The notes under the pieces: model-generated
The model's input: the letters and a program-made list of their open reading frames with translations, nothing else
The model's database searches: none
What the model was told of the DNA's origin: nothing
DNA from: Paracoccaceae bacterium
GTDB lineage: Bacteria; Pseudomonadota; Alphaproteobacteria; Rhodobacterales; Rhodobacteraceae
Length of the DNA: 64,000 nt
Direction of reading: 5' to 3'
NCBI GenBank assembly: GCA_007692585.1
Contig: REBU01000075.1
Coordinates: forward strand, 1 to 64,000
In this document: positions 24,935-34,289 of the stretch, piece by piece
How the letters are laid out: each line of letters opens with the position of its first letter
Numbering within the stretch: the first letter of the stretch is position 1
Program-made: the position numbers and the translations under genes

Positions 24935-25804
24935 TTATCCTTTCGCGGGAAACAGGCCCACGGGCTTCAAGAGCAGCACAGCAGCCAGAAGCGCGTAGAT
25001 CAGGATGGAGGCGATACCGGGCAGCAGGACGGCCCCGAAGGTCTGCACGAAGCCGTAGATGAGCGAGCCTGCAATCGCGCCCTTGAGCGAGCCAAGTCCA
25101 CCGATCACGATCACGATCAGCGTGGGGATCAGAATTTCCAGCCCCATGCCCGGGGTGACGCTCAGAAGCGGTGCGGCGACGGCTCCGGCAAGCCCTGCCA
25201 GCGCGCAGCCGACGCAGAAGACGATGAAGAACAGCCGTTCCACATTGATGCCCATGCAGGCGGCCATCGCGTCATTATCGACGCCTGCGCGGATCATCGC
25301 GCCGATTTGCGTGCGGCTCAGGATCAGGGCGAGTGCTGAGAAGATCGCTGCGCCAAGCGCGATGATGAACAGCCGGTAAGCGGGATAGCCTGTGCCGAAA
25401 ATCTCGACACGACCTGACAGGGCGGCGGGCGTGTTGATCGCCAGCGCCAGATCGCCCCAGATGATGCGCGTCAGATCCAGGAGCACGAAAATCAGCCCGA
25501 ACGTGACCAGCACCTGCGCCATCGGCCCGGATTTGCGCATGCGGCTGATCAGCCCACCATAGAGCGCCATGCCGACGATAGCGACGCCCAGAGGCGCGAC
25601 CAGAAGCGCGACCCAGAAACCTGCGGTGCTGGCGATGGTCGCCGCGAAATAGGCCCCCAGCGCATAAAGCGCGCCATGGGCGAGGTTCACGAAATGCATC
25701 AGGCCGAAGATGACAGTCAGTCCGATGGACAGAAGAAACAGAAGCATCGACAGTTGCAGCGCGTTGAGGGTCTGCAATGTCCAGAAGCCTAGGTCAGGTG
25801 TCAT
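24935..25804 (-). CDS. Branched-chain-type ABC permease, LivH
   Basis: A 289-residue permease with eight or so hydrophobic segments; FGLMHFVNLAHGALYALGAY (residues about 34-53) and GGLGSLKGAIAGSLIYG near 230-250 are typical of LivH. It is 60 bases downstream of the binding-protein gene on the minus strand. Confidence 0.92.
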   Translation of the reverse strand: MTPDLGFWTLQTLNALQLSMLLFLLSIGLTVIFGLMHFVNLAHGALYALGAYFAATIASTAGFWVALLVAPLGVAIVGMALYGGLISRMRKSGPMAQVLVTFGLIFVLLDLTRIIWGDLALAINTPAALSGRVEIFGTGYPAYRLFIIALGAAIFSALALILSRTQIGAMIRAGVDNDAMAACMGINVERLFFIVFCVGCALAGLAGAVAAPLLSVTPGMGLEILIPTLIVIVIGGLGSLKGAIAGSLIYGFVQTFGAVLLPGIASILIYALLAAVLLLKPVGLFPAKG

Positions 25805-25864
25805 TGGGCTCTCCTCCCCTGATGACCGGATGGGATGGGGCCGCAGGTCGCGGCCCCGATGGGT

Positions 25865-27049
25865 TCAGTTGGTGGCGGGGGCGGGCATGGCGCAGCCATT
25901 CACCGGGTCGGCCTCGGCAGGCAGCGTGGCGAGGATGTTTTGCGTCATTGCGCCAGTCTCGCCCGTGACCGTTTCATAGACAAAGATTGGCTGGACGATG
26001 TTGTTGGTCGCCGGGTCGATCGAGGTTGCGCCACGCGGCCCGTCGAAGCTGGTCATGCGCAGTGCATTGGCAAGGCTCGCGCGGTCCCTTGCTCCGGCGC
26101 GGATCGCATCGGTCAGCGCGCGAGCAGCATCATAGCCATGCACCCCATATTCCGACGGCAGGCGGCCAATACTGGCCTCGAATGCTTCGATGAAAGCCAC
26201 GTTTTCGGGGTTATCGGCTGTCGGCACATAATGCAGCGCCGTGATCACGCCGTTCGCGCTTTCGCCTTGAGCGTTGATATAAAGCTGCGAGGTCAGGAAG
26301 CCCGAGCCATAGAGCGGCATCGTCTCGGCCATGCCGAAACTGTCATACTGGTTGACGAAGGCAATCGCCTCACCACCCGCATAAAAGACATAGATCGCCT
26401 CTGCGCCCGAGGCGCGCGCCTGTGCCAGATAGGGACCGAAATCCTGCGTCTGCTGGAAGGGCGTCCAGCCTTGCCCCACGATCTCGCCCCCTGCGGCGGT
26501 GAAGGTCTCGGTGAAGCCACCGATCATCTGACGGCCAGCGGCATAATCCGCGCCCAAGGTATAGACGCGCGTGATCCCCTGCTCGGCCATCCAGCGCCCC
26601 ATGGGACGGTTGACCTGCCCGCTGGAGAAGGACAGCCGCGTGATATAGGGGCTGCAGCGCTCGCCTGTGGCTTCGTCATTGCCGGCATTGGCGACGATCA
26701 ACGGCACCTGTGCGCCATGGACGAAATCACGGATCGCACCCAGCACGCCCGAAGACACGATGCCGACCAGCACATCAGCGCGGTCCTGCATTACCAGCTT
26801 GCGCGCGCGGGCCAGCCCATTGGCGGGGTTCACTTCGGTATCTTCGCGGATGATGTTCAGATCAACGCCCAGATCATCGCCGAAATGCTCCAGCCCCAGT
26901 CGGAAACCGGCCTCGATTTCAGTGCCGAGCGCCGCATAGACGCCCGAGAACGGCAGAAGCAGGCCGATATTCAGCTTGTCCGCCAGCGCCGATTGCGCGC
27001 CAAGGATCGTGGCAAGCCCGGTCAGGGCCGCCGTCAGGGTCTTTTTCAT
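25865..27049 (-). CDS. ABC binding protein, branched-chain/aromatic acid type (LivK-like)
   Basis: A 394-residue periplasmic receptor. Signal peptide residues 1-23 (MKKTLTAALTGLATILGAQS, then ALA-DK). The mature N-terminus KLNIGLLLPFSGVYAALG is the standard type-I periplasmic receptor start. GGAGGAGGAAACCC precedes the ATG at 27049. Relatives bind amino acids, amides or aromatic acids. Its position right behind benD suggests it captures benzoate or a related aromatic acid. Confidence 0.9.
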   Translation of the reverse strand: MKKTLTAALTGLATILGAQSALADKLNIGLLLPFSGVYAALGTEIEAGFRLGLEHFGDDLGVDLNIIREDTEVNPANGLARARKLVMQDRADVLVGIVSSGVLGAIRDFVHGAQVPLIVANAGNDEATGERCSPYITRLSFSSGQVNRPMGRWMAEQGITRVYTLGADYAAGRQMIGGFTETFTAAGGEIVGQGWTPFQQTQDFGPYLAQARASGAEAIYVFYAGGEAIAFVNQYDSFGMAETMPLYGSGFLTSQLYINAQGESANGVITALHYVPTADNPENVAFIEAFEASIGRLPSEYGVHGYDAARALTDAIRAGARDRASLANALRMTSFDGPRGATSIDPATNNIVQPIFVYETVTGETGAMTQNILATLPAEADPVNGCAMPAPATN

Positions 27050-27092
27050 GGGGTTTCCTCCTCCAAGGGTTGGGTTGGCCGCCCGGTCCGGG

Positions 27093-27872
27093 TCAGCCTT
27101 GATCGCCGCCACCAACCGGCAGAACCGAGCCGGTGATGTAGGATGCGTCATCGGACGCCAGAAACAGAATCGGTCGGGCCTGTTCTTCCAGCGTGCCATA
27201 GCGCTTCATGTGGCTGGACTGGATCGTCTGGGTGACGATCGTCTGATACCAGTCCTCGCGCTGTTCTTCCGCCGCATTAGGGTTGCGCGGCACCTTGCGG
27301 GGCGGGGCTTCGGTCCCGCCCGGCGCTGTGGCGACCACACGGATGCCACGTTCAGCCACTTCCCAGGCCAGGCTTGCCGTGAGTGCGTTCACACCACCCT
27401 TGGCGGCCGCATAGGGCGCACGGTTCAAGCCCCGCGTGGCGATGGAAGACACATTCACGATCACACCCTTTTGCGCCGGGAGCATGTGATCGAGCGCTGC
27501 GCGGCAGCAATAGAGCGTGGGCATCAGCGAGCGGCGGATTTCCGCGTCGATCTGTGGGGCGTCGTAATGTTCAAACGGTTTGGCCCAGATCGTGCCGCCG
27601 ACATTGTTCACCAGAATGTCGATCTGGCCCCATATCTCGACAGCCTTCGCCATCGCCTTCGCGCAGCCCGCCCAGGTTTCCAGATTGACCGAAATCGCAT
27701 GAGCCGCGCCGCCCGCTTTGTTGATGGCGCGGGCAACTTCCGCGCGGTGGGGCGAGCGGTCCACGATCAGAACGCGCGCCCCTTCGGCTGCCGCCCCTTC
27801 GGCGACCGCGCGGCCAATTCCTTGCGCGGCCCCGGTCACGACCATGACCTTGCCTGCGAACCGCGCGCTCAT
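27093..27872 (-). CDS. benD: Benzoate dihydrodiol dehydrogenase (BenD)
   Basis: A 259-residue short-chain dehydrogenase that oxidises and decarboxylates 1,6-dihydroxycyclohexa-2,4-diene-1-carboxylate to catechol with NAD+. NAD-binding TGAAQGIG at 13-20, catalytic S143, Y154 and K158 (RAPYAAAKGG). The stretch NVGGTIWAKPFEHY (90-103) followed by EIRRSLMPTLYCCRAAL is diagnostic of BenD/XylL rather than of general SDR enzymes. Its start overlaps the benC stop by ATGA. Confidence 0.95.
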   Translation of the reverse strand: MSARFAGKVMVVTGAAQGIGRAVAEGAAAEGARVLIVDRSPHRAEVARAINKAGGAAHAISVNLETWAGCAKAMAKAVEIWGQIDILVNNVGGTIWAKPFEHYDAPQIDAEIRRSLMPTLYCCRAALDHMLPAQKGVIVNVSSIATRGLNRAPYAAAKGGVNALTASLAWEVAERGIRVVATAPGGTEAPPRKVPRNPNAAEEQREDWYQTIVTQTIQSSHMKRYGTLEEQARPILFLASDDASYITGSVLPVGGGDQG

Positions 27873-28888
27873 GCGGCAGCGGCCTTCTCTTCGGTCGGGT
27901 TGAATTTCTCGAAATGGAAGCTGGCTGGGGTGACCCCAAGCTTTGCCATATGCGCACGCACTGCATCCACCATGGGGGGCGGGCCGCAGAGATAGACATC
28001 GGCCTGTCCGTTGCAGAGATCATCGATCCGCAGGTGATCCGTGACGAAGCCCTTGCGCGGGTGATCGTCCTCTGGCGCGGCCAGAATGGTGATCACGCGC
28101 AGCGTTGCGATGCGTTCTGCCAGGGCTTGCACGCGGTCCAGTTCCACCAGATCGGCCGCGCGGGTGACCGCATAATAGAGCGTGATCGGCTGATCCGTGC
28201 CCTGTTCCACCATTTGCTCCAGCATCGACAGGAAGGGCGCGAGCCCGGTGCCGCCAGCGAGCCAGACTTGCGGGCGGGTGATCGGGCGCAGGTAGAATGC
28301 CCCCATCGGCCCGGTCAGCGTGACCTGCTCGCCTGCCTGCGCCTCGGCCAAGTAGCTGCTCATCACGCCACCGGGCAGGTTGCGGATCAGGAAGCTGGCC
28401 TCCGTCGCACCGGGAGCCGAAGAAAAGGAGTAGGAGCGACGCTTGCCCGTGCCGGGGACCGAGACATTGACATATTGCCCCGGCAAGAACTGCATGGGCC
28501 GATCCAGCATCAGCCGCAGCGAGAACGAGGTTTCCGACAGCCGGTCTACCCCGGCCACGGTCGCGCTGATTTCCTCGGGCGCGGTCTTGCAGGCCGCAGA
28601 GGATGCCGGGATGCGGATCACGCAATCGCTTTGCGGCATCATCTGGCAAGTCAGGACGTAGCCCTCGGCGGCCTCATCCTCGGTCATGGCTTCGTCGAGG
28701 TAGAATTCCAGCTCGTATTCGCCTTTCTCGGCGAAGCATTTGCAGGTGCCACAGACCCCGTCGCGGCAATCCATGGGGATATTGATCTTCTGGCGAAAGG
28801 CGGCTTCCGTCACCTTCTCGTCATCGTCGCATTGAATGACGCGGGTCACGCCATCCTCGAAATTTAGGGCAACGCTATAGGTCGTCAT
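27869..28888 (-). CDS. benC: Benzoate 1,2-dioxygenase reductase (BenC)
   Basis: A 339-residue electron-transfer flavoprotein passing electrons from NADH to BenAB. Residues 1-90 are a plant-type [2Fe-2S] ferredoxin domain with C41, C46, C49 and C81. An FAD domain follows (PGQYVNVSVPGTGKRRSYSF near 137-156), then an NAD domain (WLAGGTGLAPFLSMLEQ near 210-226). Domain order and length are those of BenC. It lies between benB and benD. Confidence 0.95.
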   Translation of the reverse strand: MTTYSVALNFEDGVTRVIQCDDDEKVTEAAFRQKINIPMDCRDGVCGTCKCFAEKGEYELEFYLDEAMTEDEAAEGYVLTCQMMPQSDCVIRIPASSAACKTAPEEISATVAGVDRLSETSFSLRLMLDRPMQFLPGQYVNVSVPGTGKRRSYSFSSAPGATEASFLIRNLPGGVMSSYLAEAQAGEQVTLTGPMGAFYLRPITRPQVWLAGGTGLAPFLSMLEQMVEQGTDQPITLYYAVTRAADLVELDRVQALAERIATLRVITILAAPEDDHPRKGFVTDHLRIDDLCNGQADVYLCGPPPMVDAVRAHMAKLGVTPASFHFEKFNPTEEKAAAA

Positions 28889-28957
28889 GGCAAACTCCTC
28901 CCTTGCGCGCGCCCTCCTCCGGGCGTGCGGGCTGGTATCCGTTCAGATGTGGCGGGT

Positions 28958-29479
28958 TCAGATGTGGTAGACGTCGATCACATGGTGGATCTGATCATTC
29001 TTCAGGATCACCTTTTTCGAGGCGATCAGCGGTTTCTCCCCCCGCAGATCCAGTGTGTAGAAGGACGTGCCCCAATGCTGGTCCGTTGTCCCATAGCGAT
29101 AGGTCATCGTGACCCAGTTGAAGCGCAGTTCCACGACCCCGCCCTGCTGGCTCAGCACTTCGATATTCGACAGGTTGTGATTGGTGCGCGGCTCGGGCAG
29201 CGAGGTCGCCGAGGACCGATCCGTCTTGATACGGAACACGCGATCTTCGATCCCCGAACGGTCGGGGTAGTAGATCAGTGACATCTCGTTCAGCGGGTCT
29301 TCGGTCAGGCGATCCTCGTCATCCCAGGTGGGCATCCAGAAGGGGCAATCCTTGGCGTAGAAACCCAGCCATGTGTCCCAGTCGCGGTCATCCAGCGCGC
29401 GGGCCTCAGAATAGAGAAAGGCCGCGATCTCGGCATGGGTCAGGGTTTTGGCGGGGCGGTCAAGCGTGGTTGTGCTCAT
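28958..29479 (-). CDS. benB: Benzoate 1,2-dioxygenase small subunit (BenB)
   Basis: A 173-residue beta subunit of a ring-hydroxylating oxygenase with the SnoaL-like cone fold. Recognised by HAEIAAFLYSEARALDDRDW (near 15-34), the FYAKDCPFWMPTWDDED stretch and SIRTK-like FRIKTDRSS near 82. It has a structural role in the alpha3-beta3 complex. It is 12 bases after benA and 69 bases before benC. Confidence 0.94.
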   Translation of the reverse strand: MSTTTLDRPAKTLTHAEIAAFLYSEARALDDRDWDTWLGFYAKDCPFWMPTWDDEDRLTEDPLNEMSLIYYPDRSGIEDRVFRIKTDRSSATSLPEPRTNHNLSNIEVLSQQGGVVELRFNWVTMTYRYGTTDQHWGTSFYTLDLRGEKPLIASKKVILKNDQIHHVIDVYHI

Positions 29480-29491
29480 GTGTCTCGCTCC

Positions 29492-30880
29492 TTATTCAGC
29501 GGCGACTTGCGCATCAGGCGCGGTTTCGCGTTCCTTGGCGATGGCTTGGGCCATGCGCTCGGTCCATTGCTTGTGCTGGATCACGAACAGCCCTTCATCC
29601 TCGGTCCGTGCACCCGACAGGATCGGGTTGATCCCCAGCGCCTTCGCGTCCTCGTCCGGGCCTTCGATCCACTGGGTCGCCCCTCGGCAGATGTCATTCC
29701 AAGGCGCATGGGCCGCGCCGGCATAGCCGCGCTGGGTCGCGCGGAATTCTTCGGTGTCGTCGGGTGTGGCCATGCCCGAGGCGTTGAAGAAATCCTCATA
29801 CTGGCGGATGCGGCGGGTGCGGGCTTCCTGGGCTTCACCCTTGGGCGCGATGCAGTAGATCGTGACCTCGGTCTTATCCACGCTGACAGGCCGGAACACC
29901 CTGATCTGGCTGGAAAACTGGTCCATCAGGAACACGTTGGGATAGAGGCAGAGATTGCGCAGCACGCCCACCATCCATTCGGCCTTGGTCTGGCCATAAC
30001 GCTCGGTCCATTCGGCAAGGCGCGGATAGTTGGGGCGGTTGGTCGGATCAGACCACGCGGTCCAGAGCAGAAGATGACCATTCACATAGGAATGAAAGCC
30101 GCCGCGCTGCTTGGCCCATTTGGACGCATCGGTGGCCTTGATGTTGTCCTCTTTTCCGTCAGCCGTGCGATGTGCTGTCGTGGCCACATAGTTCCAATGC
30201 ACCGCCGAGACATGGTAGCCATCCGCGCCATTTTCGGCCTGCAGCTTCCAATTGCCGTCGAACGTATAGGTGGACGACCCGCGCAGCACTTCCATGCCTT
30301 CATCGGACTGGTCTACGATGATGTCGATCATCTTGCGCGCTTCGCCCAAGTAATCTTCCAGCGGCTGCACATCGGCATTGAGCGAGCCGAACAGGAAGCC
30401 GCGATAATTCTCGAACCGCGCCACGCGCCTCAGGTCGTGACTGCCATCCGTGTTGAACTGTTCAGGATAGCCCGCGCCATTGGGGTCTTTCACCTTCAAG
30501 AGCTTGCCCGTATTCGAAAAGGTCCAGCCGTGGAACGGGCAGGTAAAGGTTTTCTGGTTGCGCCGCTTGAACCGACACAGCATCGCGCCCCGGTGCGAGC
30601 AGGCATTGACCAGGGCGTGAAGCTGCTCTTCCTTGTCGCGGGTGATCACGACGGGTGTGCGGCCCATATGCAGGGTGAAATAATCGCCGGGGTTCGGGAT
30701 CTGGCTTTCATGGGCCATGTAGATCCAGTTGCCCTCGAAGATATGCTTCATCTCCAGCTCGAACAGCTCCTCGTCCGTGAACATGTCACGGCGCGCTCGG
30801 TAGATACCGTTTTCCGGGTCGTCCTGCACAATGCCGTCCAGTCGGCGTTCCAGCTCGTCAAGATTGGATTGGGTGAACAT
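29492..30880 (-). CDS. benA: Benzoate 1,2-dioxygenase large subunit (BenA)
   Basis: The 462-residue catalytic subunit. Rieske [2Fe-2S] ligands are C94, H96, C114 and H117 (NACSHRG and TCPFHGW). Mononuclear iron ligands are H223 and H228 ([12 protein letters not shown]), with D220 as the usual electron bridge. The product converts benzoate plus O2 and NADH to the cis-dihydrodiol. The ATG at 30880 is the family start; it follows catB by 28 bases, preceded by AGGAGGAAAGCC. Close relatives oxidise anthranilate or toluate, so benzoate is the likely rather than proven substrate. Confidence 0.95.
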   Translation of the reverse strand: MFTQSNLDELERRLDGIVQDDPENGIYRARRDMFTDEELFELEMKHIFEGNWIYMAHESQIPNPGDYFTLHMGRTPVVITRDKEEQLHALVNACSHRGAMLCRFKRRNQKTFTCPFHGWTFSNTGKLLKVKDPNGAGYPEQFNTDGSHDLRRVARFENYRGFLFGSLNADVQPLEDYLGEARKMIDIIVDQSDEGMEVLRGSSTYTFDGNWKLQAENGADGYHVSAVHWNYVATTAHRTADGKEDNIKATDASKWAKQRGGFHSYVNGHLLLWTAWSDPTNRPNYPRLAEWTERYGQTKAEWMVGVLRNLCLYPNVFLMDQFSSQIRVFRPVSVDKTEVTIYCIAPKGEAQEARTRRIRQYEDFFNASGMATPDDTEEFRATQRGYAGAAHAPWNDICRGATQWIEGPDEDAKALGINPILSGARTEDEGLFVIQHKQWTERMAQAIAKERETAPDAQVAAE

Positions 30881-30908
30881 GGCTTTCCTCCTCCTCAGGA
30901 TGTGAGAC

Positions 30909-32069
30909 TTATGCACCCGCGACAGCACGCAGGCTGCGGGTCTTGTCGCGGCGGTAGAAGTCGGTCTTGTCAGGGTCGAGCGCGACCCCAAGTCCTACGC
31001 CGTCAGGCACCACCACGCGAAAATCGCGATAGGTCAAAGGCGTGGTCAGAATGTCATCGGTCAGCAGAAGCGGGCCGAAGAATTCGGTCCCCCAGGCCAG
31101 ATGCTCGACCGTCGAGAACAGCTGAAGTGCCGCCGCCGTGCCGACAGCGCTTTCCAGCATCGTGCCCCCATAAAGCGCAATCCCGGCGGCCTGCCCGATC
31201 GAGATTACTTCCCGCCCCCGCATCAACCCGCCCGATTGCGCGATCTTCACCGCAAACACATCGGCGGCTTTTTTGCTGGCCACAGCCAGCGCATCTTCCG
31301 GCCCGCCAAGGGCTTCATCGGCCATGACGGCGATCTCATAGCTGCGGGTGAGTTCCGCCATCGCATTTAGGTAGCGCGCCTGCACAGGCTGCTCGACCAG
31401 CTCGCAGCCGACATCCTGCAAGCCCTTCAGGCCCCAGCGGGCGTCAGCCAGCGTCCATGCTTGATTGACGTCCACACGGATGCTGGCCTTGTCGCCCAAG
31501 GCCGCCTTGATCCGGCCAACATGGGCCACGTCCTCGCGCACGGCGCGCTTGCCGATCTTCAGCTTGAAGATGTTGTGACGGTGCGATGCGATCATCGCCT
31601 GCGCTTCGGCAATATCCGTGTCGGAATTGCCCGAAGCCAGCGTCCAGGCCACAGGCATATCCTGCGCGATCTGGCCGCCGAAAAGCTGCGCGACCGACGC
31701 ACCAAGGCGCTTGCCAAGGGCATCCCAGAGCGCCATTTCAACAGCGGATTTCGCAATCCGGTTGCCGCGCGCATGGCGGTCCATCAAGGCGATGGCAGTG
31801 GTGATCTGGTCGGCTTCCTGCCCGATCAAGGCAGGTGCCAGATAGGTCTCGATGGCCGAGACGATGCTCTCCGGGCTTTCCGGGCAATAGCTCAGGCCGC
31901 CGATGGTCGTGCCCTCGCCAATCCCCTCGGACCCGTCCGAGCAGCGCAAGCGGACGATCACAGGCGATTGCGTGCGCATCGTCGTCATCGACAGGACATG
32001 CCCGCGAATGGTGGGGATATCCAGAATGAAGGCGTCTATCTGGTCGATCTTGGGCACGTCTGTCACCAT
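30909..32069 (-). CDS. catB: Muconate cycloisomerase (CatB)
   Basis: A 386-residue enolase-superfamily enzyme that lactonises cis,cis-muconate to muconolactone. Catalytic K169 and K171 (FKLKIGK), metal ligands D200 (VDVNQAW), E226 (ELVEQPV) and D251 (MADEAL), and K275 all fall at a constant offset from the Pseudomonas enzyme. The start at 32069 has only a weak AAGAAAAA before it. It is the first gene of the ben transcription unit, so catechol breakdown and benzoate oxidation are co-expressed. No catC is present in the window. Confidence 0.93.
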   Translation of the reverse strand: MVTDVPKIDQIDAFILDIPTIRGHVLSMTTMRTQSPVIVRLRCSDGSEGIGEGTTIGGLSYCPESPESIVSAIETYLAPALIGQEADQITTAIALMDRHARGNRIAKSAVEMALWDALGKRLGASVAQLFGGQIAQDMPVAWTLASGNSDTDIAEAQAMIASHRHNIFKLKIGKRAVREDVAHVGRIKAALGDKASIRVDVNQAWTLADARWGLKGLQDVGCELVEQPVQARYLNAMAELTRSYEIAVMADEALGGPEDALAVASKKAADVFAVKIAQSGGLMRGREVISIGQAAGIALYGGTMLESAVGTAAALQLFSTVEHLAWGTEFFGPLLLTDDILTTPLTYRDFRVVVPDGVGLGVALDPDKTDFYRRDKTRSLRAVAGA

Positions 32070-32131
32070 TTTTCTTGGGGTTCTTGCGGTGCAGAATGTC
32101 CCGCGACAGGGCTGTGTGTCGATGCGCGCGC

Positions 32132-32149
32132 GGGTCTTGGGTGATACCC
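32132..32149. promoter_or_regulatory. Putative LysR operator, GGGTCT-N6-ATACCC
   Basis: Same arm length, spacer and right arm as the site at 20441 with one left-arm mismatch. It is 63 bases before the catB ATG, the start of the ben operon. Confidence 0.5.
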
Positions 32150-32182
32150 TGCGCGCATTCCCCGACGGCCAAAAAGATGCGC

Positions 32183-32218
32183 AGAAAACAAAACGGCCCT
32201 GCAAGAGCTGCAGGGCCG
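32183..32218 (-). terminator. Rho-independent terminator of the dadA-like gene
   Basis: CGGCCCTGCA (32194-32203) pairs with TGCAGGGCCG (32209-32218) around five bases. Read on the minus strand it is followed by TTTTGTTTT. It lies 22 bases after the dadA-like stop and insulates the ben operon. Confidence 0.9.
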
Positions 32219-32239
32219 CCGGATGTGTCGAGAGGGCGC

Positions 32240-33469
32240 TCAGGCCGCGGCCGGCAAGTCATGCTCGACACGCTCAGCGAGCAATTCCGCCGTGACTGCT
32301 GAAAGCGTCCAGCCCAGATGGCCGTGGCCTGTGTTGTAGAACACGCGCGGGCAGCGGCCCTGTTCGACCTTGGGCATCATATTGGGCATCATCGGACGCA
32401 ACCCTGCCCAGGGAATCGCGTGTTCTGTGCTGACACCGGGAAAGAATCGCTCGCACCATGTCACCAGGGGACGAATACGGTCGTCACGGATATCCAGATT
32501 GTAACCGTTGAACTCTGCCGTGCCCGCAATGCGGAAACGATCCTTGCCCAGGCGGCTTGTCACGATCTTCGCCTCGTCATCGAGCAGGCTGATCCAGGGC
32601 GCGGCGCGCTGGCTGTCCTCGTCATCCAGCCGGACGGTGATTGAATACCCCTTGACCGGGTAGACATTCACCCGGTCGCCCAAACCTGCCGCAATGCGGC
32701 GGCTGTCGACACCGGCACAGACCACGATCGCGTCGAAACGCTCCGTCTGGCTTTCGCTGCCAAACGCCCATGTGACCCGCACCTCCTGCGCGCTGGCTTG
32801 GATCGACTGGACATCGGCCCCGAAACGCAAGCTCGCGCCCTGCGATTGGATCGCTTGCGCAAGCCCCATCGTGTAGCGGTGAATGTCGCCGGTGAAATCG
32901 CTCTCCGTATAATATCCGCCATAGAACTGCCCGCTCAGGGCAGGTTCAATCTGGCGAATTTCTTCGGCCGCAACGGCGCGGCGCTCCAGCCCTGCTTCGT
33001 CCAGCAGCTTGTTGACGCGCGTGGCGTGATCGAATTCGGCCTTCTCCGTATAGATATGCAGGATGCCGCGGTCTTCGCAGTTGAAGTCGAAGCCGAAGCG
33101 CTCGGCCTTTTCCTTCAGCAATCCGCGCGCGGCGATAGCCATGCGCGTAGTCGCAACAGTGTTCTGACGATATTGGGGGATTGCCGCGATGAACTCGGCC
33201 ATCCAGCTGTATTTGTGCCAACTGGGCTTGGGATTGACCAACAGCGGCGCCCCGCGCGTCATCATCCATTTCATGCCCTTGAACACAGTCGCCCAGCGAT
33301 TCCATGTCTCGGCATTCGACGCCGATAACTGGCCGCCATTGGCAAAAGAAGTCTGCATCGCGGCATAGCGATTGCGGTCGAACAAGGTCACGTCATAGCC
33401 CCGATCCGTCAGGGCAGATGCAGTCGTGACGCCGGTGATACCGGCGCCGATCACGGCAATTCTGGTCAT
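32240..33469 (-). CDS. D-amino-acid dehydrogenase, DadA-like flavoprotein
   Basis: A 409-residue FAD-dependent oxidoreductase of the DAO/DadA family. Dinucleotide-binding VIGAGITGVTTASALTDRG spans 6-24 (GAGITG at 8-13), followed by the DadA-type SFANGGQLSASNAETWN stretch near 41-57, and the substrate domain ends with GLRPMMPNMMPK and NTGHGHLGWTLS near 380-392. DadA oxidises D-amino acids to 2-oxo acids and passes electrons to the respiratory chain. GGAGAAAGCC precedes the ATG at 33469. A glycine riboswitch lies in its leader, so its real substrate may be glycine or a glycine-linked compound, with glyoxylate as product. Confidence 0.88.
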   Translation of the reverse strand: MTRIAVIGAGITGVTTASALTDRGYDVTLFDRNRYAAMQTSFANGGQLSASNAETWNRWATVFKGMKWMMTRGAPLLVNPKPSWHKYSWMAEFIAAIPQYRQNTVATTRMAIAARGLLKEKAERFGFDFNCEDRGILHIYTEKAEFDHATRVNKLLDEAGLERRAVAAEEIRQIEPALSGQFYGGYYTESDFTGDIHRYTMGLAQAIQSQGASLRFGADVQSIQASAQEVRVTWAFGSESQTERFDAIVVCAGVDSRRIAAGLGDRVNVYPVKGYSITVRLDDEDSQRAAPWISLLDDEAKIVTSRLGKDRFRIAGTAEFNGYNLDIRDDRIRPLVTWCERFFPGVSTEHAIPWAGLRPMMPNMMPKVEQGRCPRVFYNTGHGHLGWTLSAVTAELLAERVEHDLPAAA

Positions 33470-33576
33470 GGCTTTCTCCGCCAAAAAAGGTGTCACCCCG
33501 CCTGATGGCGAGTCTGATCCCCTCTGTCGCGGGTTGGTGGCGGGTCACGCCGGGCCGCTTCAGATTGCCATGTCAA

Positions 33577-33648
33577 CCGCAATCCTTTTGCCTGAGAGGT
33601 TCCGGGGGGTTGCTCCTTCGGCGCTGCAGTGCACAGCCTCTCTTGCGG
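33577..33648 (-). promoter_or_regulatory. Glycine riboswitch, single aptamer
   Basis: On the minus strand the leader of the dadA-like gene carries the canonical gcvT aptamer: P1 strand CCGCAA (33648-33643), GAGAGG, the core CGCCGAAGGAGCAA, then CCTCTCAGGCAAAAGGA and the closing TTGCGG (33582-33577). Only one aptamer is present; no second copy is seen upstream or downstream in the 250-base gap. The ATG is 107 bases beyond the aptamer. I could not settle the expression platform, so activation or repression by glycine is open. Confidence 0.93.
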
Positions 33649-33719
33649 GTGCTTTATCGGCCTTTAGTGGCTAGTGGAAATATTGTTGCATGTCAATATA
33701 GTATTTCAATGAGAATATA

Positions 33720-34190
33720 TTACTCCTGTGCCAGAAGCTCCTGGTATTCGGCAGAGCCGACCCACTTTCCCAGCCGCCACAGCAACTGGTTCAGCGTTTC
33801 AAGTTCGGTGTCCGACAAGGGGCGCGTCAGAACGCCCTCCAGCCTGTCCGACAATGCCCGTCCGACCCGGCGCGTTTCGCGGCCCTTTTCGGTGGTCGAA
33901 AGCTGGAAGACACGCGCATCAGTCGCGGAGTTCTCTCGCAGGATCAGGCCCGCAGCAATCAGGTTCTGAATGATGCGTGACGTCAGGCTGCGCTCAAAGC
34001 CGGTGATTCTGGCGATTTCTGCAAAACTTGTTCCGGGCGAATCATCAATCAGGCGCAAGACGCGCAATTCACGGATGTTGCAACCTGTCTCGCGCACGAA
34101 GATCGCTTCATTCGCGCTGATGGCCTGATCGGCGATCACGTTCAACCGATAGGTCAAGCGATCGTTTTTGAATGGCTTTTCAAGGGTCAT
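33720..34190 (-). CDS. MarR-family regulator
   Basis: A 156-residue winged-helix repressor. The DNA-binding part is SFAEIARITGFERSLTSRII (about 54-73), and the wing is NSATDARVFQLSTTEKG. MarR proteins commonly sense aromatic acids. The start at 34190 follows GAGAGA; the frame continues far upstream without meaning. It is divergent from the M20 amidohydrolase gene with a 122-base gap holding a GAGAT/ATCTC dyad, the usual layout for a MarR protein that controls itself and its neighbour. Confidence 0.88.
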   Translation of the reverse strand: MTLEKPFKNDRLTYRLNVIADQAISANEAIFVRETGCNIRELRVLRLIDDSPGTSFAEIARITGFERSLTSRIIQNLIAAGLILRENSATDARVFQLSTTEKGRETRRVGRALSDRLEGVLTRPLSDTELETLNQLLWRLGKWVGSAEYQELLAQE

Positions 34191-34273
34191 GGCATGTCTC
34201 TCGCGGGTTCTGGGCAAGCATAGGGGATTAGGATCGGTCTCGCAACAAGATGATTGACTTAAAAGATATTTGC

Positions 34274-34289
34274 GAGATAATATAATCTC
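34274..34289. promoter_or_regulatory. Putative MarR operator, GAGAT-N6-ATCTC
   Basis: AT-rich dyad with 5-base arms in the divergent gap between the MarR gene and the M20 amidohydrolase gene, 24 bases before the latter's ATG. Size and base content fit a MarR site. Arms are short, so this is a suggestion only. Confidence 0.4.

Noticed and set aside
29435-31327. A 630-codon open frame antisense to benA and catB
   Set aside because: It lies wholly opposite unmistakable benA and catB coding sequence; GC-rich third positions open the antisense frame. No ribosome binding site or known domain.
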